The notes: generated from the sequence alone by a model not told the origin. Counted from the stretch's first letter, positions 12,752 to 23,762 are shown. The stretch is 64,000 nt of DNA from Sipunculus nudus (GCA_026874595.1 CM049307.1:10191579-10255578); one strand, 5' to 3'. Made by a program: numbers and translations.

Positions 12752-14461
12752 TTATGACATCATTGTAAAATCGGAGAAGTACGAACGTGATAATTTTTTA
12801 AAATGCTGCAAATTAGAAGCAAACTTAATGTGTCGAGGAAGGGAGTTCCATAGAGTACTGCCTGCATAAAAAGAGGTAGCCTTGAAGGCTTCAATACGCG
12901 GTTTTGGTAGGATACAGTTTTTGTTTTCGGTTAACCGCGTCGAATAATTATGAATGCCCTTCGCCATATGAAAATTCTTACATAAATATGAAGGGGCTAA
13001 ATCATTTATGCATTTATAGGTTAAAATAGATAGGAGGTACAAATATCGCTGTTCAATTGTCATTAAGCCTATTTCTTTCACTAAATCTAAACTTCTTTGA
13101 GTTGGGTCGTAATTTTTTGTTATTATCCTAGCCGCACGACACTGCATTCGTTGGATTGCGGCACGGAATGTGCTGGGACAGCTGCCCCATACTGTTAGGC
13201 TATAATCTATTGAGGGTTGAACAAAGGCGTGATATAAAGTGACTAAAAACTTCTGTGGTAGAAATTTGCTGAGCCGATGTAAAAGTCCAATTTTGCAACA
13301 TAGCTTTTTAAAAACGGTAGAAGTGTGAGATTTCCATGTGAGATGGGCGTCAATGATCAAGCCAAGGTGAGAAAATTCATCGACATTCGGGACAATATCT
13401 TTATCGATAATTATTTATAATGAATTTGGTTTGCGTTGCTTGGAACTCACAAGCATAGTAGCTGATTTTGTGGCGTTTGCAATTAGTTTGTTTTTATTAA
13501 GCCATTTAGTAACTTGGTCTACAGCAGCCTGTAACTTATGTTTTGCTGATTCGCGATCGATGCCGTCTGCGTATAGCGTGATGTCGTCAGCATAAATCGA
13601 GCATTTTGCGTCTGTTACATTATCGGGCAAGTCATTAAGATATAGTAGGAAAAGAATGGGCCCAAGTACAGTGCCTTGTGGTACACCTGTATCGATGGTT
13701 TTCACCTCAGAATTATAGTTATTGAAGCAGACAAACTGCTTTCGGTCGTATAAATAATTATAAAACCAAGTGTGCGAGTTTCCATTTACGTCATACTGTT
13801 TTAATTTACTCAATAATATATCGTGATTTAGGGAATCAAAACCTTTTTTAAGGTCGAGAAAGCATATGGAGTTTACACATCCGCAGTTCATAACTGTCAG
13901 CCAATTATCAACTATTCTATGTAATGCAGTTTGGATAGAGTTGTTTGCAAGAAAGGCAGTTTGTTCAGGAGATATTAAGCGTTTGTGGTTTAAGTAATTA
14001 AGGAGACGACGTTTAATGTGCTTCTCTAAGATTTTAATCACATGGCTGGTGATCGAAATTGGCCGGTAATTGTTAGTATCAGAAAGTTTCCCTTTACCCT
14101 TATAAATGGGTACCACCCTTGCACACTTCCAGTCAGGAGGAACTATTCCTGTACTGAGTGATAAGTTAAGAATATGTGTCAGCGATGGCGCTAAGATGAC
14201 CGCGGCCTCTCCAAGTAAGAACCCCGGCATATTAAGGACATCAATTCCATGTTTATTCTTAAATGCGACTAGATGTTTCACGACATCCTGTTGGCTCATT
14301 TGAGGGATTGAAAACCGAGAATCAGTAAAATCAGGTTGGTCCTGCACAACATCTTTGGTAAATGCTTTGGTTAAAGTTTTTCCAACTGAGGCAAAGAAGT
14401 CGTTCAGGTCATCCGCAGTTAGATCTGGACTATCTTGACCCCGGCTAACTGGATTGATCAC
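12752..14461 (-). pseudogene. CR1 ORF2, reverse transcriptase part
   Basis: Reverse transcriptase of a non-LTR retrotransposon. Visible motifs, in order: a palm approach with YRPISITSHVIKILEKHI, the catalytic Asp block SICFLDLKKGFDSLNHDIL, TGVPQGTVLGPILFLLYLND, and the active-site YADD. A single TAA stop (just below 13,415) interrupts the frame. The same frame then continues (DKDIVPNVDEFSHLG) into the thumb/C-terminal region, with YSLTVWGSCPS, and ends at 12,752 in a natural stop. The open frame extends upstream of 14,461 into KEIWQSLKHV, a typical EN-RT linker sequence, but is out of frame with the endonuclease. The enzyme is therefore broken although its catalytic residues remain. Confidence 0.93.
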
Positions 14462-14466
14462 GTGTT

Positions 14467-15156
14467 TTAAAGACTGCCAAATCTCCTTGGGAGATTTTGA
14501 TGACTTATAAGTTGATGAAGGTTGTATGATGTGGCCATATTCACCAACTCAACATTTATAGACGCTTTGGGGTTATTAAAGTCAATATTAAAATCGCCTA
14601 TGATCACTGTATGAACATGTTTAGCCATAGCAAGGCTAATGTTATCGAAGAGAAGTTGTAAAAAACTTTTGTCAGAGTGAGGCGGTCTATATATACACCC
14701 GATCAGAGAGTTACGTCTGTTCCATTGAATTTGGACCCAGATTACTTCTAGATGATCATTAGAAATAAAAGGACATACGGTAGATTGCAAGGAACTTCGT
14801 ACATAAATGGCAACACCTCCACCATGTCTATTTCGGTCTTTTCGGTAGAGAGTATACCCCGGGATTTCGATTTCATGGGTTGCGATACTATCGTCCAACC
14901 GAGTCTCAGTGAGACATACTACATGGACCGAACCAACCTTTAAGAGGAGCACTAATTCGTCGAACTTGGGAGGAAGACTTCTTACATTTAAGTGGATTAT
15001 AGTTAGGCCATTCTTCTTTCGGATACACTGTAGGAGTGTTTCAATTGAGGTACCAATATCATGCGTGTTTGAGGAAGGCACGTTTCGATAATCGGGAATG
15101 AACCCGTCATTGTTGTGACAAGGTAAGTAACTCTCGTTGTAAGGGGTACTGTTCAT
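14467..15156 (-). pseudogene. CR1 ORF2, apurinic-type endonuclease part
   Basis: N-terminal APE-type endonuclease that nicks target DNA for target-primed reverse transcription. Motifs: IIHLNVRSLPPKF, VVCLTETRL with the metal-binding Glu, HGGGVAIYVRSS, GCIYRPPHS and VIIGDFNIDF. The C-terminal SDH histidine motif is absent, because the sequence jumps from LVNMATSYNLHQLI straight to the end of the EN-RT linker in another frame. I estimate several hundred bases are deleted there (inference from usual family length). The start codon overlaps the ORF1 stop in ATGA (15,156-15,153), suggesting stop-restart translation. Confidence 0.9.
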
Positions 15157-16451
15157 GTTAATTCTATTACTGCTTGCTTGTGAAAATTATTAAGAGAGGT
15201 TGCGATTTTGATTACATCACATATATTTGAACGGAATGCCTTTGAGCCTTTCTTGTTTAGATGGAGGTTGTCAGATTTCAGTGTAAATGGACCAAGGTTA
15301 TCATTCATTAGCAGAGTCCATCCGTTTTTTTCAGCGTAGATTTCTAGTGCGGCATTCAGAAGTCTTATTCTTTTAGAGTATATCTTAGAGGGTCTGCTAA
15401 TCACTGTGCTAATTGTGACGTGCTTAATACTAGGATTCTGTTTTATAATTGGCACAATCTTACGGAACTTACGAATGCTAGTGTCTGAATTTTCTTTGCT
15501 TACATAATTTGTACCGATGTGTATGAGAAGATGGTCAGATTTGACTTGCTTGATCCTATCAATAGCATGATCAAACGTAAACACACTTGAGTCCACATGC
15601 ACATTGACTTTGGTTTCATCGGAGAGGTCAGAAGAGTTCAAGTTCTTTGTCATTGAGTCCCCCAGGACAGTTACGTAAGAGGATTGGCAGGGCCTTGTTT
15701 TGTGTTGTTTGTGTTCGTGTGAAGGCTTGGGCGTAGAGTTCCCTGATTTCTTCTGAGCTCTGTTTACATGGCATGTTGCTGGGTTTACATTGGAGTCGTT
15801 GTGTACTTCTGTGGAAGCGTCTGTGCTAGGACACGCGTTTACGTCTCGGAAGCTGATAGTTGAGGCTGTTACAGACGAATCTTCACTCGTTGGATTTGAT
15901 AGTGTGGAGTTTAGAAGAGTAATGGGTGTACTGGTATTCAGCGTAGTCTGTGTTGCAGTGGTCTTGATTTTTGGAGTTGAGGGTGGATCATTTACTGGTG
16001 ATGACGAAAGGCAGTTTGTTGTTACGTTACATTTGCATTGACAGCATCGTGTTGAGTTCGATGGAGTGATACGTTCCATGAAGGCATTAATCTGGGTTTG
16101 AAGGGCTATGTTTATCTCAATTAGCGACTCAAGGCGGGTAGCAAGGAGGTTGATTTTGTGTGGATAGTTTCTGCACGTTATACACGTCCAGATGCCAAGA
16201 GTTCTACTATCCTCTCCTACACATACTGGATGGAACCAGCTCATATAGATGCAGCATCGAACCATAGATTCATCAGCATACTTACGATTATATACACAGT
16301 CCTTAGAGCAATATGATTCTTCTTGATCTTTGGTTTCAAGGTTGCGTTTTGATTGCACTTTAAATGATGTTCTTTTCTTTGTATTACGTGTCTGACGTTC
16401 ACATGTAGCTTTATCAGGTGTTAGTTTATCACAGTTTGATTTTGTGTTCAC
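15153..16451 (-). CDS. CR1 ORF1 protein (PHD finger + SGNH esterase)
   Basis: Accessory, probably RNA- or lipid-interacting protein of a CR1 LINE. Residues about 47-93 are a PHD-type zinc finger (Cys/His pattern around VRCCIYMSWFHPVCV and WTCITCR). A coiled segment with ETRL-like text follows, then a Ser/Thr-rich linker. Residues about 258-415 are an SGNH/GDSL hydrolase domain with block I VLGDSMTKNL, block III LLIHIGTN and block V DNLHLNKKG (catalytic Asp-His pair). The frame given starts at a GTG. It is open further upstream, through two tandem copies of a 14-residue segment beginning HAELND, to a TAA near 16,550. The true N-terminus is probably the separate frame at 16,615-17,040. The protein contributes to the LINE and not to the host. 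Confidence 0.88.
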   Translation of the reverse strand: MNTKSNCDKLTPDKATCERQTRNTKKRTSFKVQSKRNLETKDQEESYCSKDCVYNRKYADESMVRCCIYMSWFHPVCVGEDSRTLGIWTCITCRNYPHKINLLATRLESLIEINIALQTQINAFMERITPSNSTRCCQCKCNVTTNCLSSSPVNDPPSTPKIKTTATQTTLNTSTPITLLNSTLSNPTSEDSSVTASTISFRDVNACPSTDASTEVHNDSNVNPATCHVNRAQKKSGNSTPKPSHEHKQHKTRPCQSSYVTVLGDSMTKNLNSSDLSDETKVNVHVDSSVFTFDHAIDRIKQVKSDHLLIHIGTNYVSKENSDTSIRKFRKIVPIIKQNPSIKHVTISTVISRPSKIYSKRIRLLNAALEIYAEKNGWTLLMNDNLGPFTLKSDNLHLNKKGSKAFRSNICDVIKIATSLNNFHKQAVIELT

Positions 16452-16470
16452 CTCATTGTATGAATTAGGA

Positions 16471-16554
16471 GAGCAATGGGTGATATCATTCAGCTCAGCG
16501 TGTGAAATAGGGGAGCAATGGGTGTTATCATTCAGCTCAGCGTGACATTACACT
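16471..16554 (-). repeat. 42-bp tandem duplication in CR1 ORF1
   Basis: Two copies of a 42-bp unit start at 16,471 and 16,513 (GAGCAATGGGTG). The length equals 14 codons, so the duplication keeps the frame. Confidence 0.85.
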
Positions 16555-16614
16555 AATATCCAGAGGTGATGGAGGCGACGTAAAGGCTGGCGATAATGGA
16601 AAGTCTTGAGGTAT

Positions 16615-17040
16615 TCATGAGTTTATTTCAGGTAATGGACTCATTGAGTTGGAATTTTGAGGGGTCTTCTGGAAAAGATCCCCCAGGATGTTGTCTGTTG
16701 TTGTTGACCCTTTGTTCTCAATTGGGGATGAAGCGATGACCGCAACACTGGTTTCACTCAATCTGGTTTGTACTCTGTTGTTTATACCATTAGATATAAA
16801 TAACGCTTTGCATGAAAGTACAGGTTTTGGTATTGACGGGATTATATTGGCAAGTTCTGCCTGGATTGCTGACTTGCATTTTGTTTTCCTGAATTTGTTT
16901 AGGTCACACTTCTTCATATTATGAACAGTGGTATTCCAGTTATTTGTGACGCCTCTGATGGCTTGCTCGAGTTTTTCTTTTGTCGGCACAGGCAAGCTAT
17001 CGAGCAGCATGTTAGGTTGTTGAATCAGTTTGTCAGACAT
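16615..17040 (-). CDS. N-terminal part of CR1 ORF1 (frameshifted)
   Basis: An ORF of 141 residues starting MSDKLIQQPNMLLDSLPVPT, Lys-rich in the middle (MKKCDLNKFRKTKCK). It lies immediately upstream of the PHD/esterase ORF but in a different frame. I infer that both were one ORF1 in the active ancestor, joined through a lost or gained base between 16,550 and 16,615. It could alternatively be a short separate upstream ORF. No domain is recognisable. Confidence 0.6.
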   Translation of the reverse strand: MSDKLIQQPNMLLDSLPVPTKEKLEQAIRGVTNNWNTTVHNMKKCDLNKFRKTKCKSAIQAELANIIPSIPKPVLSCKALFISNGINNRVQTRLSETSVAVIASSPIENKGSTTTDNILGDLFQKTPQNSNSMSPLPEINS

Positions 17041-17387
17041 GATTTCTTTTGCGTATACACTAATATGAGTTCGATAAATCGTCTTAGTGACTGTTTATAG
17101 GAAGATGAGAGAACAGGACGCGGGGTTTGTTTACAGTTTCCAGGGGCGACATCTTGAATGTTATGATAGATAAACTTACCTTTCCGTCGCTGAAATATCA
17201 CTCAAACATCCCCACAACACAGCGTAGGGGAATGCATGGAATATCACAGTTTGTCTTCTAAAACATGTGCTTGTAAAATCCGCTTAAGAGCGTAAAATCC
17301 ATTAAAATCCAAGTAATAATGTGAGCACTGAGAGTTCGTTCTCGTACGCCCGAGTCTGCGCAGAAAGCGTTTTTTTTTTTTTATTAT

Positions 17388-17425
17388 ATTGATAACTTTT
17401 GTACTCAGACAAACATTTCTCAGAA
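17388..17425. repeat. Short inverted-repeat segment (partner at 18,860-18,897)
   Basis: ACTTTTGTACTCAGACAAAC followed by ATTTCTCAGAA recurs inverted at 18,860-18,897. It continues the arm interrupted by the CR1 LINE and lies directly before the ATG at 17,431. Confidence 0.8.
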
Positions 17426-17430
17426 CATAA

Positions 17431-17625
17431 ATGGATTTGCCTGCTCTTGGGGTGTCCAACACACTATTTTTTCCCTATAAAACCAAGCTCGGAGAAGAGG
17501 TCAGCAAGTATTTAAGGGTAGTCCCTGTTGATAGTCTGTTTAACGTCGCCAAGAACATCCGCGTGAGGGAGGTGGACCATGCAGGATATCGAAAAACCTT
17601 TGCCCATGTTTGTGCTTCATTTATC
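17431..17625 (+). CDS. Possible first coding exon, unknown protein
   Basis: An ORF begins with ATG in AACATAAATGG and reads MDLPALGVSNTLFFPYKTKL onward for 65 residues. Its last sense codons run into ATGTAAGGTG, in which AT|GTAAGG is a good splice donor, so the exon may end at about 17,625 and be spliced to a partner I could not find. The composition (GC-richer, balanced charge) is more coding-like than its surroundings. It sits in the loop of the large inverted-arm element, so it could be a gene of that element. I do not recognise the protein family. It could also be chance. Confidence 0.35.
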
Positions 17626-17631
17626 ATGTAA

Positions 17632-18858
17632 GGTGTATCCTATATTAAGTTGGTGAATTGGTCATACCTAAATGCGTTTACCTTTAAGTGTTATTATAGT
17701 GTTAGTGACAACCAAATTAACTAGAAAGCACTCACAGAGCACATGCCTCCGCCACCGCCTGTATACGTAGCAATAAAAGTACACTCAGTTATATGATATG
17801 AAATAGTATATGGCCTTTTAGACAAAAAAGGTACAACCCTATAAAAAAGTGTGCAATTTAAACCACCGTATTATCATAATTTATTCAATTTATATAATAT
17901 AGATTTATTTTACATATATGATTATTGTCCCGAATCCAAACAGGGTCTATAAAAAGTTTTAAAATAGTTCCTAGTAAGCTGAGCTAAATTTTTGTTCTAT
18001 AACAGTATCCCACACAGACCGAAATTATTAATATGCAAGTATTAACTTCGAATTTTGGTAGTTTTATCGTATAAAATTTATCTCTTCATTATTTATCTTC
18101 TAAGTATAAAGTATAATTATATTTATCCAAAATGGTTTATAAGGAGTCTTGTCACAATTTAAATTTTATATTTATATTTATATTTTATATATTAAAACAT
18201 ATATCTAATAAATTGTTATATATTAAAATAAAATAAACTTTACTATGTTATTGTGAAAGATATGTAAAACATAACAAACGAGTACTTCCGACTTCCCTGC
18301 TGCTCTCAACTCCCGAACGCCAACAATTCTGTACGAATGCTAAGTGCAGAGCTTATCAATAAGACACTTCTCCAAAAGAAACTGTATCAAGATGTGTTAT
18401 TGTGGTGAAAGTGCATGATTGTGATTGACTCTGAGATCAAATGACTCATGAAAGAGTGTTTCCTAGATATATTACACTATTCTATTGTCAAAATGTATGT
18501 GGTAACCTAGATATATATGTGGATATTAAATATGAATATGAAAAACTGATTTGTACCAAATATAATTTCTCTTTAGTAAATTTTATGTACCGTGGAAGTC
18601 ACATCTATGTGGTAATGTAAATGAGATTTTTCGCAACAGCTGTAATTACTCTTTGGTAAAAAGTGAACCTCATTAAACTCTTAACATCACACGAATGCAA
18701 TGTAGACTAATTAAGAATTGTGTGTAAAAAGTTATTTAATAGGGTATTGTGACACTGCATGCACATCTATGTAGTTTTCTATGCACATCTATGTAATTTT
18801 GATGATAAAATTATTGATGTAAGGCTGTGATAGTGGTTTATGTTTCAATTAACACATT
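17632..18858. other. AT-rich loop region, no gene seen
   Basis: The central part of the inverted-arm element, very AT-rich. Repeated ATGTGGTAA/TATGTAG-like words occur but no defined repeat unit and no ORF of note. Confidence 0.5.
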
Positions 18859-18859
18859 T

Positions 18860-19330
18860 AAATTCTGAGAAATGTTTGTCTGAGTACAAAAGTCATCAAG
18901 ATAATAAAATAATAACGTATTACTAACAAAAACTAAAACTGGTTATTGGGCCATGCCCATCTGCAGATGGGCCAGAAAGTGCATGGTATCAAATCCGTTA
19001 CTGGGCTGCCCATCTGCAGATGGGCAGCCCAATAACGGATCCTCATATGGGCCAAGCCCATCGGCAGATGGGCCAGATCCACAGACAGGCTCCAACATGG
19101 ATATCTAAATGTGAACCAATGTACATTGGAATATTCCAATGTCAGCTCGCTGAGATTGGATTAAAACTATTCCAATCTTAACCGTTTAGATGGGAATTCC
19201 CATCTCATCTGGTAGATAGCCAGTTGAGATGGGAATCCCATCTCAACTAGTTGCAATGGAATTTCCTACTCAACTAGTTGAGTTCCGAACTCACCTGGAT
19301 TCCCATCTGCAATGTGACATTTACAGTCAT
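18860..19330. repeat. Right inverted-repeat arm with several palindromes
   Basis: The inverted counterpart of 17,388-17,425, 12,255-12,466 and 8,866-8,965. It contains the 48-bp near-perfect palindrome at 18,993-19,040, a second GCCCATCTGCAGATGGGC at about 18,957-18,974, and several GATGGGAATCCCATC-type palindromes between 19,180 and 19,260. It preserves the unoccupied CR1 target site near 18,900. Confidence 0.85.
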
Positions 19331-19872
19331 TGCATCATGCATCAGCAGCATGGTTTATATAAAGGCTGCAAGTGATTAATATACCCATTAAGAGATTTCT
19401 ATCTAAATTAGTGCTAGAATTTAAAGTGTTAGAATGTAAAAATGAATTCTTTTTTAATGTAGCGGTAGAATTTTCTATTTTTCTGTATCTTTGTTTTAAA
19501 ATGGCGCTGGAAATATAGAAAATAAGGCCAGTTTGAGGAAAAGGATAAACTTCTTATGCTGTTGTCCTAGGAAGAATCATAATTAACATTACAAACTTGT
19601 TAGGATTCTTCCTGGCTCATTTGTCTGGTGACTCCTACAGGTGTGTCTCAGTAGTAGGAGCTACAAACTATAGCATCAGGTTTCTGTTTTTTTCAACTGT
19701 ATTACCTATGTTATAATCATGAGCAAATGCTCTGAATATTATAGGGACCTAGTCTGAACAACATAAACTAACCTATAAAAGGCGATTGTAAGGAGCAAAA
19801 AAAAGTCATAAAATTTTACAAAAAAATGTCATAAAATCATAAAAAAATTCTCAAAAGTGAGTGGGAGGCCTG

Positions 19873-20360
19873 TGACCTCAATAGGGAAAGGGATATTTGC
19901 CTATTGGCAGGTAAACTGTGTGTGTAAGATGGAACCTATGGAATGAAAGGTTTTGCTTAAAATGCATCCACAATCTTTTTAAAGATGTGGGGACTGTAAC
20001 CTTGAGCTTTGACCTCATGACCCAATATTAAAAAGGATGTTTGTTTTAGTGTTGGGCCATATAATAGTCAAGTTTGAAATCCATATGTGAATCCCAACTG
20101 GAGTTATTATCTGGAAATGAATTTGTGGACAGATGGCTCCTGTGACCTTGACCTTTGAACTTGTGATCCCAAGATTAATAGAGATATGTTTCCTTGTTGG
20201 CAGGTGTCCTATATGTGAAAGATGGGAAAACTGGCATGGAAATTTTGGCTTAAAATCCATCCACAAAGATTTAACGAATGTGAGTCCTGAGACCATGACC
20301 TTTGACCTCATGACCCCAATGAACCCAATAGGGTTCTTGCTTTAGTGGTGGGCCATTTTT
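19873..20360 (-). mobile_element. Fragment of a half-site (AGGTCA) repeat module
   Basis: Contains TGACCTTGACCTTTG and TTTGACCTCATGACC-type text at about 20,003-20,030, 20,142-20,160 and 20,295-20,320, with conserved spacer sentences such as TTTAGTGGTGGGCCAT. The same module recurs at 21,350-22,250 (inverted), 29,870-30,680, 33,050-33,130 and 63,311. Both ends are cut by other elements. Confidence 0.7.
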
Positions 20361-22312
20361 GGTTCAGCTGACAGTATTAAGTCATCTGAGCTATAGTCGT
20401 GGTCCATATATAGTCAGTCCGTCCGTTAGACTGGCACGTTTTGAAACCGTAAGACCTGCGAACCCTAAATTCGGCATACAGTTAGATGTCCCCAAAATCT
20501 CCTATACCATACTGAAAATTTGGTCAATAAGACTTTGTTCCATCGAGATATGTAGGAAAAACCTCAAATTTTCATTCAAAACCTATAATCACACTTCAGG
20601 ACTGCCTTATGTCAAAACACTTAATATTTACCAGAAGTAATCTCCTATATATTTCCTATATACATGCCACAAATTAATTCCGTTAAGTGTTATTTCTTCA
20701 AGTTATGGGCCCGAACATAAAATACTTAAAAATTTATAAAAATATTTACTCACTTAACATGAAAAATATTGAAACTAGAGACTGTTCTCCCAAGTATATA
20801 ACTTTGTTTAATTAAGGTTCAATTGTATACCCAAAATAAGATCAGAAATTTGTAATTTTTTTAAAGTAAAATTAGCAACAACAACAACAAAAATAAAATC
20901 AGTACCATAAATTCTTCAAATATCCCGGGAGGTCAATAAAAAAATCTCCTCGAAAACCTGAAATTAGGTCACTGCGACCTATATCCTCCGAGCTATGGGG
21001 CTTGAAAGTACCGCCCGGAATAATAAAAAAATGATACAAAACCTTCAATATCTTGATAATTAATGCATGGATTGTCATGAATCTTGCCTTGAATATTGAC
21101 CATGACTATTTTTGTCAGTTCCCGGAAAGTGGTGGCGCCACCTATATTTTTTGTAATTTTAATGAATATTTTTCTATTTTTTTACAATAAAATGACAACA
21201 GTCATGTCAGTTTCTCAGCTCTGATTGCATATAGTGTCCCAAAACATGGTGTGTTTATTGATCACAAGTGGTTGCCCTTTAGTAATCACCCTGTCTGTCT
21301 TCATCTGTCTGTCTGTCCTTCTGTCCATCCACAAATTTGTTTCCAGGTTGGATTGTCAGACTTGACTTTAATATGGCCCACCACTAAACAAGACCCTATA
21401 TGATTTTTGGGTCATGAGGTCAAAGGTCAAGGTCACAGGACTCGCTTATTTAAAAAGATTAAAGCCAAGCTTTTCATCCCAGACTTAACATCTTGCACAT
21501 TTAGCTGACTTGCCAGTATGGGGAGAGCATAAATGAATTTGGGGTCACAAGGTCAAAGGTCAAGGTCGCAGGAGCCATCTGTTCACAAATTATTTTCCAG
21601 ATGATAACTTTAGTTTAGTTTGACATATTGGTTTCAAACTTAACTTATATATGGCTCACTACTAAAGTAAGAACTGTGTTGATTTTGGTTTTCAAAGGTC
21701 AAGGTCACAGGACCCATTCCTTTTAAAAGAATGTTTATGCATTTCAAGCCAAACTTTTCATCACAAACCTTCCATCTTCAAGATATTGCTAACCTGCCAA
21801 TAGGGGAAGATTCTATTCGATTTTGGGGTCATGGGGTCAAGGTCAAAGGGCCCATCCATTCACAAATTAGTTTATGGATGATAATTCTGCTTTTGATAGA
21901 CAGATTGGCTTCAAATTTGATTTATTAATGACCCACCACTTAAGTAAATGCATTTTGATTTCAGGGTCCAGAGATCAAAGTTGAAGGTCACAGGAGCCAC
22001 ATCTTTAAAAGATTGTGGATGCACTGTAAATCACACTTTTCATCCCAAACTTTCAATGTTTCACACATGGCTTACTTGCCAAAAGTGAGGAAATCTGTGG
22101 ATTTTGAAGTTATCTGGTCAGAGGACAAGGTCATTTGTAAAAGATTGTTACATTAATCTAAACGCTTCATGTCCAAGGATAATAAGTTCCTTGATTTTTT
22201 TTTGTCACAAGGTCATTGGTTAAGGTCACAGGACTATCATTCTGAAAAAAATCTCTTTAAAAATATCCTTATAGACAAATTCAGCTGAGCATCAAGACCC
22301 ATGGGTCCCTAG
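20361..22312 (+). mobile_element. HINE-like element, family A (mosaic interior)
   Basis: The 5' end after a T run is GGTTCAGCTGACAGTATTAA, a form of the family A end that folds into a hairpin (CTCAGCTGAC...GTCATCTGAG). The 3' end is TCAGCTGAGC followed by the palindrome-bearing GACCCATGGGTCCCTAG and then TT. The interior is mosaic: a family A 5' module, one 338-bp-type module with GGTGGCGCCACC at about 21,130, a piece resembling family D (AGTAATCACCCTGTCTGTC), then an AGGTCA-rich module. No ORF. It is probably mobilised in trans by a Helentron (inference). Confidence 0.7.
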
Positions 22313-22400
22313 TTCCTGCGAGTACTATTTATCTAATTTTCACAGCATGTAAACTTAAGTATTTTATTTGTTTAAATCTGAAATTTGGAAATATGAGCTT

Positions 22401-22457
22401 GAAAATTAGGCTAGTCATTGAAAATTAGGCTAGTCATTGAAAATTAGGCTAGTCATT
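22401..22457. repeat. 19-bp tandem repeat, three copies
   Basis: The unit GAAAATTAGGCTAGTCATT occurs three times without mismatch. The inverted relative near 36,150-36,170 has only one unit, so the expansion is local. Confidence 0.95.
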
Positions 22458-23762
22458 GATTTTATTGAGGCTCTATTGTAGTCACTTGTTTTGTCTAGAT
22501 GCATCTTCCCATTCCAATTCACTGGAAGTCAGCTATGCCAGGGTTTCTGATTTCTTAGTCACTCGGGGAGATCCCCTGCTGTGACAGGTGTACAGTTATT
22601 CTCATATAACCACCCCAATCCCCATCACCCCCCCCCCCCCTTTCCCTGCCAAACCCGACCCACCTCGTGTTATGCAGTAATTGTTATTGTTTTCACCTTT
22701 TTTTCCTTAATTGTAATGCTGTTTCCACTACAAAAACTTTCCTTGAAAAAGTAATTCAAGATGTCCAGAAGATGCCTTGTTGTGTTAATGTAGCATTTTT
22801 AAAGAAATTAATGTTCTTTTAAATGATTTTAACAAATATAATTAAAACCATAAGTATGCGTAAATTTATAAAATATGAAGCAAATTATGGATAAATAAAG
22901 GCACAATTTAAAATTGTGAAATCTGAAACAAGAATTATTTTAAGATATTTATTCTTTGCATATTTAAAAGATATATTTTTGTGGTAAAAATAAAAAACAT
23001 TTGTATGCATGATATGGTGTTATCTGACAAGATTGAGATTTATGATGATGCAATTTAGAATTATGAATCATCTTTTATATTCAGATATATATGTTACATT
23101 GGGAATGTATATAAATATTAACTTATCATAAAAAATTGTTGTGATAAAAAAATGAGGATCTAATACAAACATTTGTACATTATTTTCCTCCCTCAGCAGA
23201 ATTGGAGATCTGGCTTTGTTTGCCCTGTATGTATATGCAGAAGTGTTGTTAATCCCACCATCCATCTCCCCCCCCCCCCCCCCGCCATTGATTCCTGTGC
23301 ACTGAGACATTACTTTTTATTGCAAATGTGTAAAAGTTATTCAATTAAAAAAAATAATAGGATTAGAAAATATTAAGATCTTAATGAACATATTCTTGCC
23401 TTAATAGAAAGGAACATAAATATAAGCAAATTATATATTCAGTTGTGTATTATTGATGAAGTTAAACTTGAAAAAAATTGATATAATAAATCAATTAATA
23501 AATAATTGAAACTTCATATAAAATCAGCTTTGTTTGTGTACCAGTCTGTCTGTCCTTTTTTAAATATTAAGTAATTATGAATGAACTTGCTTATCCTGTA
23601 ATCATTGTTGGATTAAGTGAAAATCCTATGTATAAACACTACTAATACAGATATGTTGTAACTCCCATCATTCCACCCCCTCCCCCACCACCACCAAGTG
23701 CTTTCATCTGCAGACTGGGGACATTAGTTATATTTCAACTGTATACAGCTCATAAAATGTAA

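Larger units (their letters stand above)
12467..17380 (-). mobile_element. CR1-clade LINE, near full-length but inactive
   Basis: Reading leftwards, the element has a 5' leader (about 17,370-17,041), ORF1 with PHD finger and esterase domain, ORF2 with endonuclease and reverse transcriptase, a 3' UTR, and a 3' tail of TTTA/TAAA repeats (12,467-12,488). PHD plus SGNH esterase in ORF1 is the signature of CR1-clade LINEs. Both ends are placed by comparison with the other inverted arm at about 18,895-18,905, which lacks the insertion: sequence left of the tail and right of 17,380 joins up there. Breaks: ORF1 is split into two frames, ORF2 carries an internal deletion and frameshift between endonuclease and RT, and one in-frame TAA lies after the RT core. 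Confidence 0.9.
8510..19872. mobile_element. Large element with inverted ends and long inverted arms (hAT-like ends?)
   Basis: The left end reads CAGGCCTCCCAC and the right end is its exact reverse complement. Both ends lead into AT-rich text with repeated CATAAAA. Further inside, 8,866-8,965 is an inverted relative of 19,160-19,330, 12,255-12,466 is an inverted copy of 18,905-19,130, and 17,388-17,425 pairs with 18,860-18,897. The order is colinear, so the whole reads as two inverted arms around a loop at about 17,430-18,858. The left arm was enlarged by a pogo-like MITE and a CR1 LINE. Termini starting CAGG with a CCCAC block suggest the hAT superfamily, but the bases next to the ends (TATAGTTA and TGACCTCA) are not an 8-bp target duplication. 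The unit could instead be two elements or a rearranged one. Confidence 0.45.

Noticed and set aside
15790-16041. Plus-strand ORFs across the CR1 LINE (also 14,106-14,303 and 14,752-15,091)
   Set aside because: Frames opposite to recognised endonuclease, RT and ORF1 domains; shadows only.
8502-19880. 8-bp target duplication for a hAT assignment
   Set aside because: The bases next to the ends, TATAGTTA and TGACCTCA, are not alike, so the superfamily is left open.
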